From Isoetes taiwanensis (lineage: Eukaryota > Streptophyta > Lycopodiopsida > Isoetales > Isoetaceae), in contig JAJEKV010000157.1 of assembly GCA_021234155.1 (NCBI GenBank), positions 800,694-864,693 on the forward strand: DNA of 64,000 bases, read 5' to 3'. This document shows positions 55,700 to 64,000 of the stretch, piece by piece. How positions within the stretch are numbered: position 1 is the first letter of the stretch; every line of letters starts with the position of its first letter. A program made the position numbers and the translations under genes. The notes under the pieces are model-generated. The model saw nothing but the letters and a program-made list of their open reading frames with translations. It was not told the origin of the DNA and ran no database searches.

Positions 55700-55775
55700 A
55701 AGTGAGTTTCGTGTAATTAAGTTACATCTTCGTGTAATTAAGTGATTTTCGTGCAATTAAGTAATTAAGTAATAT
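55700..55775. repeat. TCGTGTAATTAAGT repeats
   Basis: Three to four copies of (T)TCGTGTAATTAAGT lie in tandem, the last with GTGCAATTAAG. Confidence 0.8.
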
Positions 55776-55832
55776 CTTCTACCATTTTCCTTGTATTTTT
55801 TCATGTGATTGTTCTATTTGTGGTCATATTCG

Positions 55833-55918
55833 GCACCGTGAGCTACGGTCGCGAAATAAATCGCTTTCGCCACAAATTATTGAAGTGCCTATTTCGCACT
55901 GTGGCTACGGTGCGAAAT
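55833..55918. repeat. Palindrome cluster 3 (two copies, diverged)
   Basis: GGCACCGTGAGCTACGGTCG (55,832) and GCACTGTGGCTACGGTGC (55,895) lie 62 bp apart. The central GGCC has changed to AGCT or GGCT. It lies about 190 bp after the stop of the 55.1 kb gene. Confidence 0.75.
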
Positions 55919-55954
55919 ACGCAGATCCCGTTTTGTTACCACCACCGAATGGTA

Positions 55955-56040
55955 TAATACTTCAGCATTATTGGTATTATTCTTCATCATTCTTGGTATT
56001 ATACTTCAACAGTATTAGTATTATACTTCAACATTATTAC
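55955..56040. repeat. GGTATTATACTTCA repeats
   Basis: About four imperfect 27-bp units on GTATTATACTTCAACA lie directly before the GC-rich spacer repeats. Confidence 0.75.
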
Positions 56041-56345
56041 CGAACCAAACACCACCGAGTCTGGTGGGCAGCCAAACGCCACCGAGCCGGGTGGGGAGCC
56101 AACCGCCACCGAGTCGGACAACGGCGAGCAACTAACCGAGCCACAAACGCCACCAAGCTGGGTGGGCCGCCAACCAACGGAGCCAACCACACGACACCAC
56201 CAACTCCGGCATGGGAGCCAAGTAACCAAACCAAACACCACCAAGCTGGTGGGCTGCCAACCAACGTAGCCAACCAAATGACACCACCAAGTCCGGCATG
56301 GGGGCCAATTAACCAAACCCAACACCACCAAGTCTGGTTGCTCCA
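56041..56345 (-). repeat. rDNA spacer block 1, inverted portion
   Basis: The same ~55-60 bp repeat family as at 56,470-58,400 but on the opposite strand (CCACCGAGTCTGGTGGGC, ACCAAACACCACCAAG). The switch of orientation occurs around 56,345-56,470. Confidence 0.7.
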
Positions 56346-56469
56346 TGGAATCCCCCCTCGGCAGCGGCTTGGAAGAAGGAACCTCTAAGTGCCAGTGTCT
56401 TGCAACCCTCCCTAGGACTTGGGAGAAAAAATGACCAAGTGCCACGAGTAACCCTCCCCACGCAGCTCG

Positions 56470-58400
56470 GGTGGAGAGGCTACCCATCCGACTTGGCGAG
56501 GACTTGGATCGCCGTTGTTGTCTCCCCACCTGACTTGGTCGTGTCGTCTGGCCGGATCGATCAGTTTGGCTACCAACCCGACTTGGTGGTGTTGGCTGCC
56601 CACCCGGCTCGGTGGTGTTCGGTTCGGTTAGTTGGCTGCCCACCCGACTTGGTCGTGTCAGTGTGGTCGGTCGATCGTTTGGCTACCCACCGACTTGGTG
56701 ATGTTTGGCTCCCCACCCGGTGGTGGTGGTCGGCTGCCGGCCGACTTCGGTGGTGTTTGGTTCGGTTGGTTGGCTGCCCACCCGACTTGGTGGCTCTGTG
56801 GGGTTAGTTTGGCTACCCAACCGACTTGGTGGTGTTTGGCTCCCCCCACGACTTGGTGGTGGTTGGCTCCCACCACGACTTCGGTGGTGGTTGGCTACCC
56901 ATCCGACTTGGTCGAGTCTTTGGCCAACCGTCGTTGGCTTCCCACCCGACTTGGTTGTGTTTGGCTGCCCACCCGACTCGGTGGTGTTTGGTTCGGTTAG
57001 TTGGCTGCCCACGACTTGGTGGCTCTGTCGGTTAGTTTGGCTACCCAACCGAATTGGTGGTGTTTGGCTCCCCACACGACTTGGTGGTGGTTGGCTCCCA
57101 CACGACTCGGTGGTGGTTGGCTACCCATCCGACTTGGTGGTCTTTGGCCAGCCGTCGTTGGCTTCCCACCCGACTTGGTTGTGTTTGGCTGCCCACGACT
57201 GGGTGGTGTTTGGTTCGGTTAGTTGGCTGCCCACCCGACTTGGTGGCTCTGTCGGTTAGTTTGGCTACCCAACCCGACTTGGTGGTGTTTGGCTCCCCCT
57301 GGCGACTTGGTGGTGGTTGGCTGCTCACACGACTTGGTGGTGTTTGGCTACCCATCCAACTTGGTCGGGTCTTTGGCCCGCCGTTGTTGGCTTCCCACCC
57401 GACTTGGTTGTGTTTGGCTCCCCCCACTCGACTCGGTGGTGTTTGGTTGTTAGTTGGCTGCCCACCCGACTTGGTGGCTCTGTCGGTTAGTTTGGCTACC
57501 CAACCGACTTGGTGGTGTTTGGCCCCGCAGGACTTGGTGGTGGTTGGCTGCCCACCCGACCGCTCCCCACTCGACTTGATGGCTATGTCGGCTACCCATC
57601 CGACTTGGCGAGGACTTGGATCGCCGTTGTTGTCTCCCCACCCGACTTGGTCGTGTCGTGTGGTCTAATCGACCAGCTTGGCTACCCACACGACTTGGTG
57701 GTGTTTGGCTGGGTGGTGGTGGTGTTTGGCTGGGTGGTTGGCTGCCCACCCGACTGGGTGGTGTTTGGCTCCCCACCGACTTGGTGGTGGTTGGCTGCCC
57801 ACCCGACTCGGTGGTGTTTGGTTCGGCTAGTTGGCTGCCCACTCGACTTGGTGGCTCTGTCGGTTAGTTTGGCCCATTTGACTTGGTGGTGGTTGGCTGC
57901 CCACCCGGCTTCGGTGGTGTTTGGCTGCCCACCGACTTCGGTGGTGTTTGGTTGGTTAGTTGGCTGACCCGACTTGGATCGTCCACCTTGGTCTCTCAAC
58001 CGACTTGGTGGTGTTTGGCTCGATAGTCGGCTACCCAACCGGGTGGGTGGTCGTGTTACAGCCCGACTTCGGTGGTGTTTGGTTCGGTTAGTTGGCTGCC
58101 CACCCGACTTGGATCGTCCTCCTTGGTCTCTCAACCGACTTGGTGACCTTTGGCTCCGCTAGTCGGCTACCCAACCGACTGGGTGGTGTCGTGTGCTTGG
58201 CTCTATGACATGGCTACCCACCGGCCCGGTGGTGGTGTGGATCGCCCCACCCAACTTGGTCGTGTGTTTGGCCGGGCCGTCGTTGCCTCCACACCGGGAC
58301 TTGGCGGTGGTTGCCCCACACTTTGGACTTCGGTGGTGTCACAGGATCGCCGTTGTAGTTATTAGGCGCCCCTTGACTTGGCGGCTTCCATCTCGGTTAG
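56470..58400 (+). repeat. rDNA spacer block 1, direct portion
   Basis: More than 30 imperfect units of CGACTTGGTGGTGTTTGGCT followed by (C/G)CCCACC, alternating with GTGGTTGGCTGCCCACCC forms. GC-rich. Open frames in all six frames are compositional and not genes. Read as subrepeats of the ribosomal intergenic spacer because 18S follows downstream. Confidence 0.75.
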
Positions 58401-59105
58401 TTGGCTCCCCGCGCCCAAGTTGGTGGCATCCCGGTTGCATTTCTCTTTGGCTGGTCGTTTTGGATTGTCCTCCTTGGGCCCATAGTCACACGGTTTGCCG
58501 CGACCAATCCCGCCTCGGCGCCTCCTCGCAATACCCCGCCAATGGCCGGGTGGCCTTTATGTTTACCGCAGTCTTTGGTCCGCGTGCCGACCGGTTTCCA
58601 TGTGGTCTCCTGCGCATTTGCCCCACGGTCCTCGTTCATGGCGCTATGACCGCCGGAGCCACCTTTGCCGCCCCAAGCCCGAAGTTGGCGTTCTCCCCGT
58701 GCCAAGTCCGAAGCGGGGCGCCTACCACATTAGCACGGGTGTTGGATGACATGGGAGATGGTTACAACGCCGGCGACACGCCTTTTTCACCGCGGCGTCG
58801 ACCATCAACCATGCAAGGCCGCGACGGAGCGGCACTTGGTAGATCTGGCTGGCGGCCTTCTGGCGTAGTTTTTCACGCTTCACGGTGATGGGCCGGCGGC
58901 TGCCACATCACTACGGATCTTGGAGACATTAGATATGGTTTCCTTGTCATATATCCCGCATTTGCCCGCGCAAAGATCAGCGTCACGATTGCATGACCGC
59001 CAGTAGCATGACCTTGGGCGGCGTGCGAGATGGTTTCCACGTCGGCAATGCGACCGCCACCGGGTTCGCGCACCCCGTCGGACCGCCGGCGGCCTCTAAA
59101 CCCGT
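58401..59105. other. GC-rich spacer between repeat blocks
   Basis: Unique or weakly repetitive GC-rich sequence. The 231-codon frame covering 58,193-58,888 runs in from the repeat and has no domain; it is not called a gene. Confidence 0.4.
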
Positions 59106-59109
59106 CAGC

Positions 59110-60390
59110 GCATGCCTCGGCTGATAACGGGGTTTTGGCTGATAACGGGGGCCTTGGAGGACATTGCTTTCGTCTGGTTTTTGTCTAGGCTCCGCATTTT
59201 TCCGCCCGGCTCCGGCTTTTTTGCGGCATATGACCGCCGGGAGCCAACATCGCCGCCTAAAGCCTAAGTTGGCGGCCTCCTCCGATACCCGCGGATGATA
59301 ATGGGTGCCGAACACATCAGCCGCGGGTCTTGGACAAGCGTGCCCACATGGTTTCCGCGTCGACAATCGCCCTTGCCCGCCCGGACCGCCGAGGCGTTTC
59401 TAGGCTTCCCGTCAGCGCCCTTCTGCTGATAACGGGGGTACTTGGCTGATAACGGGGACTGACACGCCATCACGGGTCTTGACAGCGTGCTGCTGGTTTC
59501 CACGTCAGCCACGCCCTTGCCTTGCTCCCGGACCGCCTGGCGCTATATGCTGCCAGCGACGCCGGCTGATAACGGGGTAATTTGGCTGATAACGGGGGAC
59601 TGACACATCAGCACGGGCCTTGGACAGCGTGCCGATATGGTTTCCATCGCCAGCAATGCGCTCTTGTTGCCCCGCCCGGGCGGTTTCTAAACCCTCGCCG
59701 CGACACGCCGGCTGATAACGGGGTACTTTGGCTGATAACGGGGGCTAACACGCCAGCATGGGCCTTGGACGGGCGTGTTGCGAGATGGTTTCCACGCCAG
59801 TAATCGCCCTGCCGCGCGCGGACCGCCCGAAGCGGCTCTAGGGTCCGCCGCAGACGCCCGGTGATAACGGGGTACTTTGGCTGATAACGGGGCTGACACG
59901 CCAGCACGCACTTGGACGGCGCGTGCGAGATGGTTTCCACGTCAGCAATGCGCCCCTGCCCGCTTAGGGTTACGACTTGCCAGCGCCGGACCGCCCGGGC
60001 GCTCTAGGCCCGTCGGCGCGCATGCCTCGCTGATAACGGGGTTTTGGCTGATAACGGGGGCCTGACACTTCATCACGGGTCTTGGATGGCGTGCGAGATG
60101 GTTTCCGTCAGCAATGTGCACTTGCCCTCGCCCGGTCCAGCGTTTGCCTCGCTGGACGGCCCGGAAGGCTCTAGGTCTGCCGCGCCCGCCATGGCTGATA
60201 ACGGGGCTATGGCTGATAGCGGGGACCTGACGCGTCAGCAGAGGCCCTGCGTGACGTGTCGGGATGGCTCCGCCACGCCCCACGACGACTTGGCGCCCGA
60301 TCGAGGTGGCAGTCCCCCGCAACCGGACCGGCGGCGTCTGGGGAGGGTCACGCGCCTTGGCGGCGGCTACCGCTGATAACGGCGCTGACA
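59110..60390 (+). repeat. rDNA spacer block 2 (GCTGATAACGGGG units)
   Basis: Pairs of GGCTGATAACGGGG begin at about 59,118, 59,428, 59,567, 59,710, 59,861, 60,029 and 60,193. Each unit of about 140-168 bp also has CTTGGACGGCGTGCGAGATG and GGTTTCCACGTCAGCAATGC words. Confidence 0.8.
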
Positions 60391-60745
60391 ATGCTTATTT
60401 GGCGACGTGGAATGCTCCGATTGGCGGGAGGCTGCCACCTATAAGCTTTTGCACGCCCCTTCCTATCCATGCCGCCGTGCTCAGGAGCCTCCCTTTATGG
60501 GCGGAAGGGGCCCTATTTTTTGACATAAAAGTGTGGGGGCATTCACAAACCCGGGGATAGTGGAAGGGGCAGTTTGCACTTGGTCTTGGGCGACTTAGTA
60601 CAACGGTCGACTTGGAAGCGGTTTGCTCACTGTTTTGGTTTGCTACCCTGGTTGCTCTAGCCTTTTGTGCACCTTAGTACTTTCACGGATCGTTTGGCTA
60701 CTCCAAAACGACAAGCCAATCGCCCCTTTCAGCTCTTGGATCCTT
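60391..60745. other. Spacer between blocks 2 and 3
   Basis: No repeat or gene recognised. It may contain the Pol I promoter, but the plant TATATA(A)GGG initiator was not seen. Confidence 0.3.
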
Positions 60746-61780
60746 GCTGCCCGACCGGTTGGTTCCGTTGGTCGGTTTGGTTGGTCGGCTAGTCGGTTTG
60801 TTCCCTCGTGAAGGCTCCTCGGTTTTGGTCACCTCGGTTGGTTTCTTTGGGCACTTAGTAGAAAACCCACTTAAGATCCCAACTTGGGTCGGGTCATGAC
60901 CTGTCGGTTCCTTTCCTCGGTCAGTCCGGTTAGTCGGGCCCCCTAACCGACCCGGTTGGTTCCGTTGGTCGGTTTGGTTGGTCGGCTAGTCGGTTTGTTC
61001 CCCGTGAAGGCTCACCGGTTTTGGTCACCTGCCGGGTTGGTTTCGGTTGGGCACTTAGTAGAAAACCCACTTAAGATCCCAACTTGGGTTGGTCATATTT
61101 GGTCGGTTCCTTCCCCTTGGAGTCCGGTTAGTGGCTCCCTAACCGAATAGGTTGGTTCCGTTGGTCGGTCTGGTTGGTCAGGCCGGTCGGCTAGCTCGGT
61201 TGGTTCCCTGTGAAGGCACCTCGGTTTTGGTCACCCTCGGTTGGTTTCTTGGGCACTTAGTAGAAAACCCACTTAAGATCCCAACTTGGGTTGGTCATGG
61301 ACCGGGTTACTTCCCTCGGTCCCTCGGTTAGTCGGCTTCCCCACCGACCGGTTGGTTCCGATTGGTCGGTCTGGTTAATTGGCTAGTCGGTTTGTTCCTC
61401 AATGAAGGCACCTCGGTTTTGGTCACCTCGGTTGGTTTCGGCTGGGCACTTAGTAGAAAACCCACTTAAGATCCCAACTTGGGTTGGTCATGACCGTCGG
61501 TTACTTCCCTCGGTCGGTCCGGTTAGTTGACTACCCACCCGACCCGGTTGGTCCCGTTGGTCGGTCTGGTTGGTCGGCTAGTCGGTTGGTTCCCTGTGGA
61601 AGGCACCTGGTTTGGTCACCTCAGGTTGGTTTTGGTGGGCACTTAGTAGAAAACCCACTTAAGATCCCAACTTGGGTTGGTCATGACCGGTGGTTCCTTC
61701 CCTCGGTCCCTCAGGTTAGTGCTCCCCACCCGACCGGTTGGTTCGTTTTGTCGTTTTGGCTGGCTCCCACCGGTTTGGTC
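60746..61780 (+). repeat. rDNA spacer block 3 (about 197-bp units, five copies)
   Basis: GGGCACTTAGTAGAAAACCC starts at about 60,850, 61,050, 61,253, 61,445 and 61,638 (steps near 200, 203, 192 and 193). Each is followed by CTTAAGATCCCAACTTGGGT and preceded by a GGTTGGTTCCGTTGGTCGGT segment. The most regular of the three blocks. Confidence 0.85.
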
Positions 61781-63453
61781 ACCCTCGGTTTCTTGGCTTG
61801 GTCATCTCTTGGTGACTCAAGTTCCTCCTTGGGTTGTGCGATTTGGTTGGCTCCTTCCTTTCGGCACGGTTGGTTGGCTCGGGTCCGTTGGCTCGCATTG
61901 TTGGTTGGTTGGTGATGCACGCCGTGTGAGGGAACGCTTTTGGTGGCTTGTCGGTTGCTAGCCCGGTATGGATAGCCGGGCGCGACGCATCGGTGGCGGC
62001 TTAGCCTTGGCTAGTTGGCCGGTTGTTGGTTTGAACTAAATGGCTGGTAGCTTAGCTCGGTTGGTTCAAGGCTTTTTGAGCCGGGATGCGCCATCGCCTC
62101 GCCAGCGATGATCTTAAATTTGAGGCTGAATTACGGTACAGTTACCAGTGGGCGGGCTCGGTGATCGATTTGCCTGTAATTGGTGGTTTTGCTTCCCCAG
62201 CAGGGTTGCTTTCGGCTTCCCAATGTAGCCATGGGAGTAAGTTCAGTCGAGAGAGACGCTAATTGAAATACGAGAAAGCGGTTTGGGCAAGTGGGTGGTC
62301 CTTGTCCGGGTGTTGGTCATGGCATTCGTTTGGCTCATGAGGCCTTGGCGTCCACGACTAAGACTTTAGCGTGGTGCTGCTGCGGCCTTTTACTCTTGCG
62401 CACCATTCAGCCGTGACTACTAGGAGACGGTTGCTTATTGGTTGGTCTAGCCCGATTGATGGCTTTCCTTTAAGCATGTAAAGGTAATTTGGAATGGGTT
62501 GCTTGCCCGCCCAGTGCGTTTTGGCTAATAAATTGTGAACTGGATTGAAGCCGGACCCGCCTTAACTTAATGGGATTTGTCGTGTTGAATTGAGGTTGGA
62601 AGTTGGAGAGTGCATTTCACCTTGTTGTTAAGTGCTACAATGCGGGTCCACGACTTTCGCTGTCGTGCTCGCCAGGTGTTCAAGGATTCGGAGTTCCCTC
62701 GGGGTTTGTGGCTGCCACGGCTTACGTTGCCCTCTCAGTTGTTTAGATGCGCCTTTAGAGTTTGGCTTTCCCTGGCGTGTTGGTTCCTCAATGTTGGAAA
62801 TTGACTTTCGGTGTCCAGAGCCCTGCCTCCCGAGCCTTGGGTGGTCAGAAGGTGCCAAAACTTTGTTGAGAATGTATTGGTTTTGGGCTTGCTCCATGGT
62901 GCCTCCCTCGGACGTCAGGGTTGGGGTTGTTTTGTGGTGGTGGTGCACTTGCTCTTGTTTTAAGTTGCCCCATTGGGTCGTTTGGCTAGTTCATGGCGGT
63001 TGTGGCCTGCGTTACGGATTCCAGAGTTTCGTTGTGGTTGGTATTTGCTCTGGCCGCGAGAAATGCATAGGCCTTGGATGGTTGGAGATGTGCTTTTACC
63101 ACCTCTTTGTGTAGGGAGCGGTGAACCACACCACCTACCATCTTTGGGTTTCAGGATACGCACAACAAGTTGAGGCAGTTGATGTTAGGTTTCCGACCTA
63201 GTCCTCATCATGTGTGTTTACGGCCTCCGTCGTTTGGTAGCCCGGCGGTTCAGGTTCCATTCTTGGGCTTTTCGGTTGGTCTTGGGTGCGTATTCCTTCT
63301 CTCTGACCTTTCTTTAATGGCATTTGGTGGCGGCGTGGGCCTCCCACTTCAAGTGTTGGTGCCGGGGCGACCAGCTGCCTCCGGTAATAGCTGCGTCGTT
63401 CCCTCGTTCCCTCCGCGGTGTGGGTGGTGGATGAAACATCCCCTTTATGAAGC
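61781..63453 (+). other. Probable 5' external transcribed spacer of rDNA
   Basis: About 1.67 kb of mostly non-repetitive, GC-rich sequence directly before the 18S start. The position is the only evidence. Open frames (for example 62,632-63,114) show no domains. Confidence 0.5.
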
Positions 63454-63560
63454 TACGGTTGATCACGCGTTAGTCATATGCTGTCTCAAAGATTAAAGCC
63501 ATGCATGTAAGTATAAGCTACCTTAATAATAGCGTGGCTGCGAATGGCTCATTAAATCAG
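63454..63560 (+). rRNA. 18S rRNA, 5' fragment only, with indels
   Basis: The sequence starts TACGGTTGATC and runs through GTCTCAAAGATTAAAGCCAT and TGCGAATGGCTCATTAAATC, the conserved 5' end of eukaryotic 18S rRNA. Compared with the universal plant sequence it has small changes at TGATCACGCG (usually TGATCCTGCC), in ATGCTGTCTC (a T missing) and in the first variable stretch. Homology stops after about 107 nt, so this is a truncated or junction copy, not a functional gene. Confidence 0.9.
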
Positions 63561-63690
63561 GATATCTTACATATTATAATGTTGTGTAATGGACCGCCTA
63601 AATCCGGACGGTCGATTTGGTCGACCAACGGTGATGATGTGAGTGTCTTCAGCTAAAATTTCATCTTGACTGAAGCTTCTATTATGAATT
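63561..63690. other. Non-rDNA sequence after the 18S break
   Basis: Begins GATATCTTACATATT where 18S would read TTATAG. It contains ATCCGGACGGTCGATTTGG, similar in style to the CCGTCNGAT words of the GAATCT elements. Confidence 0.4.
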
Positions 63691-64000
63691 TTGGCCAGGC
63701 AGGCGGGCGGGCAAACGTTGATCAGGCAGGCGACCCGCAGCCAGGCGGCAACACGAGCAAAGCCAGGCAGGCGAGCACGACACGGGACATTTCAGGCAGG
63801 CGACGCCAGAACCGAGCAGTGCCGACCGAAACTTACCGAGAGCCGAAGGCCAGGCACGCCCTGATCGAACGGGGCGGGCAACACGGGCAGAGAACACGGG
63901 CAAACCAGGGCTTACCGAAGGCAGGGCAGAACGCCAGGCGGGCAGTTACCAGGCCGGGGACGACCGGCAAGTGCAGTCAGCAGGGCGGGCGAACCCGGCA
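63691..64000. repeat. GC-rich CAGGCAGGCG-type degenerate repeat
   Basis: Repeated CAGGCAGGCG, ACACGGGCA and CTTACCGA words run to the window edge. No gene is supported. Confidence 0.6.

Noticed and set aside
56705-58888. Long open frames of 130-230 codons in the GC-rich region
   Set aside because: Frames are open on both strands and several phases because of repeat composition. The 18S fragment downstream identifies the region as spacer.
58193-58888. 231-codon gene
   Set aside because: It starts inside spacer repeats, contains no domain and competes with other open frames of similar length on both strands.

Overview
The window looks like nuclear DNA from a land plant with a large, repeat-rich genome. 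The evidence is an intron-containing remnant of a plastid dicarboxylate transporter (DiT2 type), a eukaryotic Pelota pseudogene, GT-AG introns, LINE, Helitron, LTR and Penelope-like elements, and a 5' fragment of eukaryotic 18S rRNA. I cannot name the species. The abundance of Penelope-like sequence and the type of LINE tail lean towards a non-flowering plant or gymnosperm, but this is inference. Several breaks fall in homopolymers or at CAG/CTG sites. They look like long-read consensus errors, so single frameshifts here are weak evidence of real pseudogenes.

Layout. 1-11.7 kb: decayed material, with a LINE 3' end, a Helitron 3' end, a 20-unit hexanucleotide array, a broken Pelota copy with a second partial copy, and an unrecognised broken coding region. 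11.7-26.8 kb: a large inverted arrangement. A diverged copy of a Penelope-like element (copy D, +) and a truncated one (copy C, -) face each other. Each joins a roughly 1.9 kb element made of degenerate GAATCT-type repeats. Between them lie about 8 kb holding the C-terminal exons of a DiT2 gene. 26.8-38.6 kb: two near-identical head-to-tail copies (B and A, -) of the Penelope-like element. Only A keeps the reverse transcriptase (702 codons). 38.6-44.3 kb: a third GAATCT element with a tRNA-like sequence, a roughly 310 bp tandem repeat, a decayed distant copy (E, +) and a 60-70 bp palindromic array. 44.5-50.0 kb: a decayed LTR retrotransposon (-) with a nested Helitron end.

50-56 kb: a compact cluster of unrecognised genes: one partial gene, a two-exon gene with a 61-base intron, two small tandem paralogues and one 188-codon gene. 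Three clusters of a palindromic repeat built on CGCACCGTGGCCACGGTGCG, spaced about 57 bp apart, lie between them. 56-63.45 kb: GC-rich tandem repeats in three families, read as rDNA intergenic spacer and 5' external transcribed spacer. They lead into a truncated 18S rRNA 5' end at 63,454-63,560. After that the sequence leaves rDNA.

The strongest new signal is a segment of about 110 nt present in all five Penelope-like copies, downstream of exon 1. It is more conserved between copies B and D than the coding exon beside it. It folds into a hairpin whose outer stem has changed on both arms between copies D and E (compensatory substitution), and its inner stem covers a splice-donor-like CAG/GTAAC. 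The exon 1 protein also carries a PCNA-binding (PIP-box) motif.
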